A DNA stretch of 64,000 bases from Onthophagus taurus. Its lineage: Eukaryota; Arthropoda; Insecta; Coleoptera; Scarabaeidae. The position numbers and the translations under genes are program-made. This document shows, piece by piece, positions 33,676-48,200 of the stretch; within the stretch, counting starts at the first letter, position 1; every line of letters starts with the position of its first letter. The DNA lies in NCBI RefSeq assembly GCF_036711975.1, contig NC_091970.1:5091501-5155500 (forward strand), in the 5' to 3' direction. The notes beneath the pieces are model-generated. The model worked only from the letters and a program-made list of their open reading frames with translations, did no database searches and had not been told where the DNA came from.

Positions 33676-34539
33676 CATCCGGAAATGCACCTACTTATTT
33701 TGGAGGACGCAAAATATGCAGTGAAAGTTTCGCTTTTTAACGCACAATGATGAGATGATGTCCGTCTTATCTTCTTAAACTCGCACTGTAACGAAAACAA
33801 ATTGGGTGAAATTTTTCGGCGCTTTTCTCTTTCACGATTCGATCGAAAATTTGTTTTTATATTTACCCAACAAGTTGAATAAGTCGTTAATTAAAATCGT
33901 AATCGATTAATTTTAATTAATACAGTCGAACGAGTGTGTGTATGTGTGTCGATGACAGCTCAGGATTATGTCTAAATTCAATTTATTAAATCCTAGATTT
34001 CGAATTGGATGAGAACCGAAACTAAGTTACCCTCAAAACCAAAGTTTAGAATTGACGTTTAGATTCGAGAGGGAATTGAGAGACGGCGATTAGAGGGGGA
34101 ATGGGGCTTTAATACTTTGTTTCTTAAATTTAACGTAGAGAATTAATTTAAATCATTTTAATTTATAAATACGTCTTGCAAGTTTCGGATAATTATAGTC
34201 ATCATCAGGTTTTGTAACACTATATCTGAGCTTTAATGGATATTAAAGTTGTTATTGAAGTTTATTATGTTATATAGTTACTGAAGCAGCTAGTTGTACT
34301 TCTGAGGCAGTCAGACACACATACGTTGAGATTAAACAGTATATTAGCAAAGTTAGTTTTGTTTACAAATGTCAATCATCCTACGAAAGAATGTTAGGTA
34401 TGGTTAGTTTTATTTTGAAATGTCAATCATACGGGAAAAGAATATTGAGTAAATTTAGTTTTCTACACGAAACAAATTCCTTTCACGTTCATAGTGGAAG
34501 TGTCTTGAAGAAGTCACTAAGTGTGTAATCCCTTGTAGA

Positions 34540-34790
34540 AGCCTAAATACTGTTGGAATAGGTTAAATATTGCTAATGAAAGATTAGATACATCTAGAAG
34601 ATTAAGTGTTGCTTGCAGAAAACTAGATACTGCTAATAAAGCACTACACACTGCTTCTAGAATTGCAGCTACTCTTTGCTGATGACCAGATATTGTTGAC
34701 AAAAGACCAGGTATCGCTTATGGAAGACTACATAATAGTTCCAGATAATGAGATACAACAGATGAAACATTAGAAGCTGCTTACAGAAGA
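34540..34790 (+). repeat. Degenerate short tandem repeat (AGATACTGCTnA type)
   Basis: Imperfect units such as AAACTAGATACTGCTAATAA, AGAAGATTAAGTGTTGCTTG and AAGACCAGGTATCGCTTATG follow each other with a spacing near 20-22 bp. The same kind of unit occurs at 22370-22500. An old minisatellite or transposon subrepeat. Confidence 0.45.
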
Positions 34791-36272
34791 GAAAATGTAT
34801 TTCTAACTCAATTTTGTTTTTTTTTTTCATTTTGGAAAATCCTACGAAAAAAAGTATTGGTATCGGGTTTGCTCTACCGAGACTATTGATTATCTTCAGG
34901 TTGCATCATATTGTAACTTAGGAATAGGATTGCGTACACTTTTAATTACTTTCCTAGCTAATACGGCGAATATGAAGAAGGTGGGCATTATCGCGATCGA
35001 AGTCTTCGTTGTAGTCGACTCTCTTTCATTTACTTGATCGACGCCCGAAAATTCAATATTAGATTTTTAGTTATGAATTTAGTTATATTATGGATTTGAA
35101 ATATATCTAAAGATGGTTTGTAGCTCGAAACGTGCAATTGAAGTTTAATATTTAATGTATGACTTATTACCCCTATATTATTTATTAAAGTATTAATGTT
35201 TCTGATTGAAGAGAGAGGAAGCGTTGTGTTTACACTTTACAACGAAAACTCAACTCATCTACAAACGATAGGGTCCGTTTTGTCGCCCAAATATTTACCA
35301 TATCCCCGTTAATTATTGTTGATGCAACCCGTTCGCGAAATTCTCTGACGAACTTTAATTAATTAAAACCCACACCCTCCCTTTATAATCGAAACAAAGT
35401 TATTTCGAAAAATTTCGCCACTATTAATGATACTTTTTTTCTTAATTGAATTAGTTTTTGTGCTATTCAACGAGCGAAAAAGGTATTAATGAATAACGAC
35501 CGGAAATGAAGAAAAGAATGGGGGAGGGGTAAAAGTTTTCCAACTTAATCCAAAGAAATCCGGGCAAATTCTCGATTAGATTGAAAAAAAACCTTTTTAT
35601 TTCTATTACGACTTTGTCCTTGAATTAAGCTTTTAGCAATCGATCGGAAATTTTTCTAGGGAAAAGGAAAAAGTTTTTCTAGACCTTCGTTAATGCGCTT
35701 TTGGTGTATATTCCACCTGTCAGAGCTTGAAAAGTTTCACATTGAAACTCCCTTTAACAACGAATGAAAACCGAGGAATAAATATCGAATCAAATGTGTC
35801 GTTTCGTATTTTTAGAATGAACTCGTTTATAACGTGATAATTGGATCATCTTGGATTACTTAACTTTATTTTTGGGCGTTGTTTTCGTTTCATTTTTAAA
35901 AATAGATTTCGTTTTGGGTTAATAAATAAAACAACCAATAAAATATTATCGATAATAATTTAATTAGAAAGTCATCGTTGCATTTACACAGGTTATCCAT
36001 ACTTCTACTTCATACGAGACGGCTTTTTTTAAATTAACCGCCACTAAAAATGGAGAGCTATATAAAAAAGTCTTCCTTTCTGCTATTTTTTATTTATTTA
36101 TTTATTTTCCAATCTTCCATAACCGTAAAGGATTAAAAGTTTAAAAAAAGGTATTCTTAGAAAATTATTAGATTTGAAATTACCCTTATTGCACGATAAC
36201 ATAAAATTAAAAAAAAATTAATTGAAATTCCCGAATACCTTTAAAAACTTTCTTTTTTTTGTAGTTTCGTTT

Positions 36273-39200
36273 TTAATTATGTCTCTCTTCAGGAACAGGA
36301 ACAATAAGTCTTTGTAGACTTAAGTATTCATTTCCAGATCGCGGCCTTAGAGTGCAAGATGGAGGAGGCGCATCGCTCGAACTATGCGAAGACATCGATA
36401 AAGTTTCGATATAATCCGACATATCGGAAGTACCGCTACTAGTTGAACCGGAAGGACAAACGGGAACCTCAGCTTCAGCGCTGGCGCTTTTCCCTTCTTC
36501 CTTTTGAAATCGAAAACTTAAATCTCCAAGCGGATCTGAAGATTTTGATCGTCTCGGTAACGTTTGTATAACGGCTGCTTTTCTTGTTGGTAATTCAAAA
36601 ACGCCGGAATCGTTCGAACTTGATGAATCTCGATTGGCTTTGCATGGAACTGAAGATGATCTGCGCACTGCTTGGGAGCAACTGCACGTTGAATCCGCCG
36701 AGTTAGAACGTTTCCTTCTCGATTCTAAGTTATCGGTGCAATCTAGGATTTGTTTTCTTTGATAAATTTGAGTTTGAAGCATTGCTGAGCCTGAAGGTTT
36801 TGTTAGATTTGGGTTGCTGGAAGATAAAACTTTTCCGAGGCGTTGTTTAACAGCGGGGGACATTGGTATGTAACCACCGGGGGTTGATTGGGTTTGAGGT
36901 GGTTCCATCATGAGGTAATCGTCTTTGTGGCCACATTTCGAACACAATCCGGCTTTTTTAACCACTTCTTTGGCGTTTTCGTATAATTGTAATGATTGAG
37001 CAAACTCCATGTTTTCGTAGTTACCATAATTTCCGTCTAAATTTGCGTAATTATGGGATTCAAAACGGTTCTTGTTTTTACATTTTTTCCCTACATCGAC
37101 GGTTGCGTACAAAGCTGAGGGATCTTCGGCTCCGTTCCAACATGATAATAATCTTTGGCACATACACATTTTTTCTGGTTCCGGAGGGCGTACTCTTAAT
37201 ACGCAACCGCATGGTTTTCTTATGGTGGTTTCGCTCAAACATTCCTTAATTTTTTTCGGGGTATCATACAATTCCTCAATTTTGTTGTTGATTCCAACTG
37301 GATATGGGATTTTTGGAATATCGTAATTATTGTAATGTTGTAATTTTGGTGGAGGAGCCGGGGGTTTTGTGACCGTTTGGCTCCAACCGGAACTATCCGA
37401 ACCGGAACTGATGGAATGTCTATCGCACGTGTGTTCCCAGCATTGCGCAGTTGTTGCGGTGCTGCTTCTACTCATCGCGCCTAATTTACTAATGCAACTC
37501 AAACATCTCTCAATCGGTGGACCTCCACCCCAATCGGACGAGGAAACATCACCGCACCCATAACTACTATCTAAATCAGTGTACGGGGAATCAACCCGCG
37601 TTAAAAGTGATGGATCCGTTATTTCTGGATGGCGAACTTCCGCGCGAAGAGCCGGGCGTCTTGGACTATCCAAAACTGTAATAAAAATAAACAGTAAAAT
37701 TATAAAATTAATCATAACAGATTTCGATATAACAAGAAAGAAATTAAAATACGTTCTAAAATAGAAAATTAATTAAACATTCTGATCTGATTAGTAAAAG
37801 GAGATCATTCGCATTCGATTAGTTGATTAATAAAGTCCGATAATCCATTTTCCAATAAAATCTCTAACCTCCTTTTTCTTTTCTCTCGTCCAAAAAGTCC
37901 CAAACACCGATAAAACTCGGCTCGTTACAGGAGCACAGGTGGAAATTCGATGGGACGTTAACATCGTACGCAGATCCTGTTATGAATCGTAAACTTACCC
38001 AACAATTTCAAAATAAAATGTATAAACGAAAATCGTATACATAATGATTGTTGTTAAAAAATAGGTTGGCAAATACTTAAAAGTTTTTAATTTTTAACGC
38101 TTATTTACACTATTAATGCAATTCAAAAGAAGTGATAATAGCCAAGGTCGCTTGTGGCCGAGGCATTAGAGTATAGATTACTAAAGTGATAACAGTTGAG
38201 GTGCCATAATCCACCTTGGTAAAGAGATAATAGCAGAGGTCGCTTGCGGCCGAGGCAATGGGATGTAAATTGTTAAAGTGATAGCAGTTGAGATGCCACA
38301 ATCAAACTTGGTAGAGGTAATAACCGAGTTCGCTTGCGGCCGAGGTATTAGAGTATAGATTATTAAAGTGATAGTATATAGCTGAGGTACCATAAGCAAC
38401 CTTGCTAAAGAGATAATAGCTGAGGTCGCTTGCGGCCGAAGCATTACAATATAGATTGTTACAATGATAGCAGTTGAGGTGCCACAATCAACCTTGTTAA
38501 AGATATAGTAGCCGAAGTGGCTTGCAGCCGAGACATTAGAACTTATTTGGTTAAAGACCGAAGTTCCATATTCAACTCCGTTATAGAGATAGTAGCCGAG
38601 GTCAGTAGTGTATTATCCGCTCCACCTAGTGACGTCACACTCTACTGTAAAAGTATAGGGAAAGTGACCAACCTAAATCTAGAGAGTTAAATTTAGGCTG
38701 GAATTTGAAAAATGTACGTTGGTTGCATTGCTTCTCTCACATCTAAATGACGTTAATTTTTTTTGCCTTATCACCAAGTTCTACTTGCTTATTAAATGCC
38801 AACCGAATTTTAGTAACACCCAAATGTCCCTAGATTTAGGTTGGTTACATTCCCTATACATTTACATTCAATTGTGACGTCATTTGGTAGAGCAACTTCT
38901 GGTCTAGAATCCCAATACAAAAAATTTCTTTCGAGCAACTCTTCCTATATCTTTTTCGTCTAACTTTATTTTGACGCTCGCTGAATGTCGGATCATAATT
39001 TATTGCAGTGTGGATATCAATAGTAGTTAATCATCAGATTTTTGCCAGATTCTTCAGTCCATATTCTTAGATGTTGTTCTATTATTTGATATTTAAATGG
39101 AGGAAACAAAAGGAGGTTTCATCCTCTTAGTGGGTGAAGATAAATAATCACAATTTTGTCAAACAAACAAAATCATTTAAGGTAGTACATTACTGGCAGC

Positions 39201-42200
39201 AATGATATATTTTTGTTGGTTGTGAACGATTGGTGAAGTGTTATAATTGAAACCATGAAAGATAAAATGTGATAAATGTAGCGCCTCGGCTACGACAACC
39301 TCGTCTTAGTTCTCTCAGCCGGGAAATATAAAACATAATAGCCCAACCCAATCCACTCATTTAAGTAACATTTGTTATCAACACTCTGTTATCATTTCTA
39401 TCATTTATTTTACAAAGTATTTAGTTTATGCCTTATGAATTGGATACAAATAATTCTATATAATTTTTTTGAGATACCAATTCTATAAAAAAATTAATAA
39501 TAAATACAATAAATAACAATCATTATGTATACAATAATGATACATGAAAGAAAAATTAATACCCTACCTGACATATTTCTCGAAACCGGTCGTTTTCTCG
39601 TCGTATGTAATTGTCCTATAGCCGCCAATTTCAACGTTTGCGTAATTTCATCTCCTTGATCCGTTAAAAGTACATGAAGACCTTCACCACGTCCACACCT
39701 CGATCCGCCTTCGAAGCAAAACCTCCCCTCGATAACGCCATAACGTCGTAAATGAGGAATTAACCAATGTCCCACAACTCGGGGTGGAACTCCGGTGCTT
39801 AAACAAAAACCTCCTTCTTGGACGTGCATTTTAGCCGGTCCCGCTGGAAGACGAGCTTTCACCGGAGACGACGATAACAAAACCAGGAAATGGGGACCAT
39901 CGTTCAAATGGGACGATAATTTCACTTGCCATTGCATGAGACGTTCTCGGGTGTCAAATGCTAAGACGACGACGACGTCTTGACAGAGAATAGCAACGGT
40001 GTTCGATTCCTTGTCGAGGGTGAATCCCGTTTCGAGACCAAGGAAATGTTCCAACGATAACGAGGCTTTCGTTTGACCTTGTTTGTAACGGTCCTTTGAG
40101 TCGCGGTATAACTGAAGGTGAAGACAATCTGAAAATAAAAAGAAACGATTGAATTAAGAATTCCATTTAAATCGGAGTAATAAACAATGAGATAAGGGTG
40201 GATAAATTTAAAGGGGGGTTTGGATTTTAGGGGGCGCGATCGAACGTCATTTACGCGAATTTATGCGGGCGTTATTGAGTTTAAATGAATGAGTAGTAAT
40301 TAGCGGCGAGGATTTAGTGGGCGAAATCGCTTTATAGAACCCACGATTATCGACGAATTCGCCCGAAACGCGTTTGATAGCGTAATTGCCGTTGTCCGCG
40401 TCCCGATTGTACCCCAAATTCAATTTCCGGGAGAAACTCTAAAATTAATGAAAAAAAGAATTTATTAAAATTTTTTTATTTTTATTCCTTTTTTTTTTGG
40501 TTTTAGGTCCGATCAATTTATTACTGCACATTATGACCACTGGCGCAGATGTTTCGGACATTAATGCCGCCCTCAGGGGACTATCAATCAAAAACGGAAG
40601 CTCGCCAGTTCCGAAATCGACCGAAACTTATAAGCGCTTGGATTTTGATAAATGAAAGTACCCATAAAAAAAATTAAATCAAAAAGAACGGTTAAGGATA
40701 ATGATGCCAGTTGAAAATTAACCAAATCACGTTGGTGAAGGGTTAATTGCCGGAACAAATTCGTGATTTCATCGTGGAGAAGAGAGAAAGATAAAGGGAA
40801 AAGCTGCGAGAACGACCACGTCGGCATCTATTTCAAAGTAAGTAGTTTGCCCAGAGCAATTGCTTAATTGGAATTAATTTGCGGTCGCTTTCAACTATGT
40901 TATAGAGATAACAGCCGAGGTCGCTTTGGGGCCGAGGCATTAGACTATAAATTGTTAATGCGACAGCAGTTCAAGTACCATAAGCAGCCTTAGTTAAGAG
41001 ATAATAGCCGAAGTCGCTTGCGGCCGAGGCATTAGAGTGTAGACTGTTAGAGTGATAGCAGTTGAGGCATCATAATCAACCTTAATAAAGAGATAATAGC
41101 CGAGATCGCTTGCGGCCGAGGCATAAGAGTATAGATTGTTAGAGTGATAGCAGTTCAGGTACCATAAGCAGCCTTAGTTAAGAAATAATAGCCGAGGTCG
41201 CTTGCGGCCGAGGCATTAGAGTATAGACTGCTACAGTGATAGCAGTTGAGGCATCACAATCAACCTTAATAAGGAGATAATAGCCGAGGTCGCTTGCGAC
41301 CGATGCATTAAAGTATAGATGGTTAGAGTGATAGTAGTTCAGGTACCATAAGCAGCCTTAGTTAAGAGTTAATAGCCGAGGTCGCTTGCGACCGAGGTAT
41401 TAGAGTGTAGACAAGTGTAGGCATCACAATTAAAAATATTCGAGTTTAGCCGTCTTAAGAGACGCTAAACCCGAATGTTTCTACTTCTAGATTTAGTGTT
41501 AGTTTTGATTGTTATTCAGTTTTTATTGACAATTGCACTCACAGTCAGTGCGTGTGGCTGTGCGTTAGATTTCCGATTAATAATAATTATTTTTTTGGTG
41601 AAAAATTTAAATGTAATAAATCTTTTTGTAATGCAGTAAATCTTGCGTGCAACAACGGATTTAATAGTCGAGTTGAAAACGCGTTGTTATTTCTTGATTT
41701 GTCGCCGACAGGTTTGAACCCATCCGTCACCCGGGAGATCCAATACTCGTCCGGATCTGTACTCGACGGTATCTCCCTCTATAGATCATAAGCCGTCCTG
41801 CAAATGTCACAGATTAGACCCGGAACTGTTCTGGGTTGGTCCTATCTCGAGGGTTTAAAGATAAAGGGGCCTCTTCATATATTAATAATTTTAATGAGGA
41901 TTTGTTTTTTAAAACAAATAGGTTTCTCTCTATATAGATTTTCTTCTTAGATTCTAGAGACCTGGTAGACCGTTAATAACGTTTTTCTCATCATGGGGGG
42001 AAGCTCAGCTTCGAGTTTCGAGTCCGTGCCTCCGAGAAATCTCGATAAAACGCCCCCCTTCGCCGTTTCAATGAAATATCGCCCCTATTTCGCACCGACG
42101 CCCCGTTTGGCAACGTCCCCAACGTCGCGATTAGCCGCCCGTGGTGGTTCGGCGAAATTTTCATAAAATCCACGCTGTTGTGATTTATTTTGTTCCAAAT

Positions 42201-45200
42201 TAACGCTTAACTAAAATTTTAAATAATTTAAAATGGATTAGTCTGATACAAGTAGACGGAAATCTGTAACGATTACGCGTGGATGATTAAAAGCTCGCAA
42301 GTTCGCATCGGGCTTCGGTTTCAATCGATATCCAAGTTCCCCTTTGCTTCCTCTATTCCCGTTTTGCGTCGTCGTAGTCCCTGAGGCTTAATTGGTAATT
42401 AGTATTTTAATAATACAACAGCTACTCCTTCTCGCCAGCTCCTAACGCATGAATAATTGCGCTTCGAGGCAAGTTTCTGAATAAAATACGCGCCGGTGGC
42501 AGCAGGAATCCGCTTGCAGGAGTTGCTGCCGGCCGTTCTGCTCTTATTATTCATGACTCCTCGTTGCCCGCAATCGATTGCGACTCCGTCAATCACGTAT
42601 TCCGAATGACAATGTGGTTTTCTTCCAAGAAAACATTCTTTAAGTATTTCACACCTTTAATCATTTATTAAGAAAATATTTTTTTTGTTTTTATTTTTAT
42701 CACGCACAATGTTTCTTAACGAATTTTTCTTGTTAAAGAATAAAAATTTCACCTCAAAACTTTTTCTCATTTAGAGTAAGGCGGGGATTCTGGGCGAGAC
42801 TGTTTCGGAGAGTTCCCTTTAATCATCGAACATCCCCCCTCTTTGGTAGTCGGAAACTGTCCACGGATGGTTCTTTAATTAGCGCCAACCATCGAAAAAG
42901 GGACCAAGTTTATTAATGGTGCAAAAGGTGTAGTCTACTTTTTCTTGTTTTCTTTGGCTCAAAGAAACGAACATAAACCTCTTACGGAACGCGATATCTC
43001 CTCGTACGCGACGTTCTAATCCGCACCGGATAAGGATTCTTTGTCTTTTCCGGTTGGCGTAATCCGATTTCGACCCCCCGAAAAGGATTAAAGATATTCG
43101 TTCAAATTAACAAGGTTGTGTGACATTGATGTGTTTTTAAAAATGATTATTATAGAGAATAGTGCTGGGTTATTAATTAAAATAAAGCCGTCAAATAGAT
43201 AACGCTTTACTAAGCGCACACAGGATTTAATTAAATAACAGTAACAACCGCGTCGCGAGGTTCGAAATTAATTCCAATTAAAAAGTTGCTCTCGGCAAAC
43301 AACTTACATTGAAATAGATGACGTCGTGGTCCTTCTCGCAGCTTTTCGTTCATCCCCTTTATCTCTCTTTCCTCCACGGTGAAATCACGAATTTGTTCCG
43401 GCAATTAACCCTTCACCAACGTGATTTGGCTAATTTTCAAATGCCATCATTATCTTTCAACCATTCTTTTTCGTTTAATTTTTTTTTATAGATCATTTAT
43501 CAAAATCCAAACTCTTACAAGTTTCAGACAATTGTTATTTCTTTAATAAAATAAGTTGTAGCGCGTTTGCCACAAGCGAGCTCAGTTGCTTCATCAAGTA
43601 ACGTCACACTCCAAAGTGACCAACCTAAATCTAGTGACTTGTCAAAATGACAGCTTGAGCTAAATGTCAGTTTGACAAATTGGTTAATTTTTTAATCGGA
43701 TAGTTTAAATTTTAAGAGTGAATAATATTCGTAGTTTTTAAAACATTGTTACACAATCATTTCGAACGATGAAAATAACGATCACAAAGAAGCTGCTACG
43801 TCCGACATATTCATTCCAACACGATATTATGATAACGTAAGCGGCTTAAACGGCCCGTGTTATGCGTACGAAGCGAATTTTTCGGATTAAATTGCTCTTC
43901 TACGAACCGGCTTCATTCACTTTGTCCGTGTTGTGTGTTCGCCGTTTCCGCTGTTCGCGCAGTTTCGATTTCCTACCGTGACGGCGCAAATCCGCTCAAC
44001 ACACGTACTTACACTCGTATGCAAAACAAATCTTATTACCACGACCGTCTTGTCCACACACTTTAATCTCCATTTATTTTTCAATTTCCTTAAAAATTAA
44101 AGAGAAAATTTTTTTTATTTATATTATTTCTTGCGAAGCGCTAAGGGGTTTAAGGGTCGTTACGGCGTTTAAAAAATAAAATGAAACGTATCTCGGCGCT
44201 TCTTTCTAATTTTATGTGAGGCGCCGGAAATGACGAGGACAAAGGAAAAAAAAGGAGGGTTAAATATAGGTATAAAGAGGTGTTTCGATCGATTTGAAAT
44301 GTTGTTACACCAACAACGCGACAATGTAGTACGTGAGGATTAAACAACGTCGCATATTCGCCATAAATCTGCTTTAGCTTTGTCGCAAACTCCGCGTGGG
44401 AGGTCGCAAGTGTTAATTACTCACGCAGCTCGTGAGTCCCCTTTGTGCTTTTCGGGGTTGCGCGCGGAAAGGGAGGAAACAGCCCCCCTCTAATTACCTC
44501 CACCATCTGTCGTTCTTTTCCGTTTCCCCCTCTTAAACTAAAACTTAATAATAATACTTTAACCTTTCAATACAAAACAGGTAAATAAAAGACTGTAAGA
44601 TCTCTTTTGAGCAGAAACTTTCTACGTAGGTGTTGTGTTACTTCTAATTTCAGTTGTTATTCAGTGTTAGGTCGTTTTATCTTTCTATTGAAAAAAATCT
44701 GAAACTAGAAACATTAAGATTTAACTGTCTTAGGCCCACTTTTACCACTTCTTGATAAATTTATCCGATAGATAAATCCAGCTCTTAGCCGATGAGAACG
44801 CTTAAAACCGCCGTAACCATTGCAACTATCCTCTAGATTCTAGATCTAGATAGTATATCAGAAGGATGGTAAAAGTGGGCCTTAAGAGACGTACAGCTAA
44901 ACCTGAATGTTTCTAGTTCTAGATCTAGTGTTAGTTCTAGTTTTAGTTCAATAAAAGTATACAACAATCTAAAACCGAATGACAACTAAAACTAGAGCTA
45001 ACACTAGTACTAGAACTAACACTAGACCTAGAACTACAAACATTTGGGTTTAGCCGTACATGTCTTAAGACGGCTTAAGATGTCTTAGTGCTACTTGTAA
45101 TTCGGGGAATACCCCGAGTCTATGAACATGGAATAGTGCTCATATTAATATTTAAATATATTGATAGATAATGACTTAAAAAATTTCTGTCGGTTATATC

Positions 45201-48200
45201 GAGGTTTTACTGTACTGCGATATAACTCACTGTCTACTTTCAATGAAAGACATAAAAAAGGTTTCCATTAATTAATCTTGAACGAAACGAAGTACAATTG
45301 TTTCCGTCTCTTAAATAATACACTTTTCAATTAGGTGGGAAACACGCCAAACAACATTTCACTCGTTTGAAACTGTTAACAAACGCTCGCTGAATTGTAC
45401 TTCAAAAACACCGAAAACTTGAAAAAGTTTCTAGCCGAGTTTTATTTTTGACAAATTGAAACGTCGACAACCACCGCCACAACCGTCGTTACCATGGACG
45501 TAAATCCACTTTACGTTTTTCCGGGTTTGGACCCGGGGCTCGTCGTTAATCCGGGTTTCGGTCATGAGAGATTCGTACCCTGCTCTCCCATCCTCAGGGA
45601 CAGAACTAGAGTCCCGCGACAGATGCGACGGGCCCTAATATGGGGGGTCACCGTGTGCGTACGCAATTAATTTGAGGTCTCATTTGGCGAATGCTAAACG
45701 TGTTTCCGCCATCCGGAAGAGGAATTTTAACCTATACACCAGTGGAGTTGGGGTTCCGTAAACCGACGTTAAGGTCGGTCAATTCTATTTGCGATGCATT
45801 GGACGAAAATGGGGGACGCGAATGAATCGAATCCGCCTCCTCCCCTTTTTGCGCGGGACGAAATTGAACGAGCCCCGAGCGGAATTGAAATATTTATCCC
45901 GGCGTCATGATCGGCCTTTGTGGGGGCACAAAAGGCCCAACGGCCCCCTCCAAAAATCAATCTAAAACCGCGCGATATTCATAACCATCTTTTTCACTTT
46001 TTGTGTGAACAAACATTTTTTTTTTACAAATAATTTTTTGTCGAAAAACGTTTTATATCCTTGAAGATGTGAAAATGTTTTAGGTTGGTAGTAAAATCAA
46101 TCTTGAAGGGGTTGTTTTATGACCATCCCTTAAAACCATTCTCGTGTCATCGATACTTTATGTCTTTACCAACCAAAAAAATTTTTACGTTACAATTACA
46201 ATTTTTTAAACGTTTTGGTTATTTTCGACCCCATCTTTTGAGATTAAAATTCCTGAACACGCCCCCTCACTCAACGCGGCTGTAAATTCGTAAATTTGGA
46301 GGGTGCCAGTTCTTTAGAAATAAAAAAAATGGATGAAATATAAAAATAAAACGAAAGCAAAAAAAACAGGATGTGGATTTTAGTAGTTTTAGATTATTCT
46401 TAAAAATGTATTGTTTACAAACTGAGGCAGCTGTGCTGCCATGGCTAATGCATTAGTTAGAAATCTATAGAAATCTACGTGCTGTTGAGGAAGTGTAAGT
46501 CGAGGTACTTGAACTAGTAGGAAGATATGGAAAGTCGATCTTAATAAAATACTTAAAACCTGTTCTTGCCACAGAGTGTCGAAATATACATGTGCAAAGG
46601 AGGGGTTTAGCCGTCTTAGGAGACATGCGGCTAAATCGCACGAATGCTTCTAGTTCTAGGTCTTGTGTTAGTTCTAGTAATAATTCTAGTGTAATACAAG
46701 AACTAGAATCTTTCAGATACGTCTCCCAAGACGGCTAAACTCGAATGATTCGGCAGTACAGCTGCCTCGGTTTCTAAATAACTTGTGATTATTAAAAAAA
46801 TAGAACTATTGCCTCGGTTTCTAAGTTTGAAAATGCATTAATCCGTTATATGAAGGTTTTAGTATATTTATTATTCTTGGATAAAATCTGAAAACACACC
46901 CTATATTACATTCTAGCGTGGTGTGCCATCTCGAACACATGTAGGGAACAAACGAGGCGATTTCGCGAGTTATCATTAGTAGAGGGAGTCGTCGAGACAA
47001 CAAACGAGGAGACACGCCAAAGCATCGAGGGTGACAAAGGGAAGTGAAAAAGGGGGAAACCAGTGGCAGACGTTTCGTCGTATATACGTTTGTTTTTTCT
47101 TCATTTCGCACGATAGGGGGTCGAGTGTGGAAAAACTGGGGGGACAGAAAAATCATCGGTTCCGTATGTGTGCGAACGTGTGTGACGATGACGATAGATT
47201 CGTTACGGTTAAAGCGTTGAAATTGCGACGCGACGAGCTTTGAAAGCGGTCGGCGCCGGCTTTTCAAAGATAATTGGTCAGTCGAAATTTTGTGGAACGG
47301 TAGTAAAAAGCTCTACCGTGTTATTTCAGCTTCAGTTCAAACGCCCATCAAACCAACTGTAGTAAATTCATACTGGTTCCACTGGATATTATTCTCCGAT
47401 TAACGTCGACCGTTTTCGGTTCAAAATGAAATGGCTAACGAGACGTCGAGATGTTTGGGCGCGTCATCGTCAGCAAATAAAGAAAATAGATTTATATATA
47501 TGGACGTGAAGCCTCCTACTTCGATTTCAAGTTGGTTTCTCTTCGAGGGCTTACACCCTTTTCGGACCTGGCACTCTTAATGGCCTCTCGAAAGTGCAGA
47601 ACCGTTGGGGGACTAATAGTTGCCATAAATCGTGCGCAATTACCGTCGTAAATCGACTTGGAGTTTCGCGTGTCGAAGACGTGGCGGTGTTTATCATTTT
47701 TGCAAAAGAGATGGTGTGCTTTTTTTGGAAGCGATGAGGGTTGAAAATCACAAGAGAGGAACGATGATGTTATTGTCGCCTTTCCCTCCGAATGTCGTTC
47801 CTTTTACGGAATCCTTATCGATAGTTGCAGGACGAGGCGACCCGCATTACCATAATCTCCCTCGGTTCCATGGAATAAGGGAAAAGGGACCGTTTGTCTA
47901 TTGGGATATTGCCGAGATTGCGCTGGGACATACTTTTCGGGAAAAAGGATTTGTTAGGGCTCCCTTTCTTTTCGTCCTTCTGACTCTTCCAGTAAGAATT
48001 TTTGTCGTTCTATTGATGTTGATTCAAATTTGCAAGGGAAATTTATTTACTTTAATATTTTATTAAATAAACCTTCTTAAAAGTAGAAAAATAAACGTTA
48101 AAGTAGAACCTATATAGTCGTAAAAGACTATCGAATTATGTACAAGAGGAGGTTTATCGACCGTTGTTTCTAACCACGTAAAAGTAAAACAAAAAAGGAC

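Larger units (their letters stand above)
33609..36272. other. Intergenic region, protease promoter and Dok-7-like 3' flank
   Basis: After the protease promoter there is a short GT-rich run (33936-33950) and, at 34540-34790, a degenerate repeat of about 21 bp. The last 600 bp before 36273 should include the 3' UTR of the Dok-7-like gene. No other coding frame supported. Confidence 0.5.

Noticed and set aside
42470-42560. microRNA hairpin
   Set aside because: The stem is only about 10 bp with a bulge, too short for a pre-miRNA.
46821-47267. 148-codon minus-strand ORF
   Set aside because: It starts inside a GC-rich island and ends in a MITE-family fragment; the translation looks random.
47632-48066. 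144-codon plus-strand ORF in the large intron
   Set aside because: It lies in a GC-rich island where stops are rare; it has no ATG at its head in context, no family resemblance and no splice signals.
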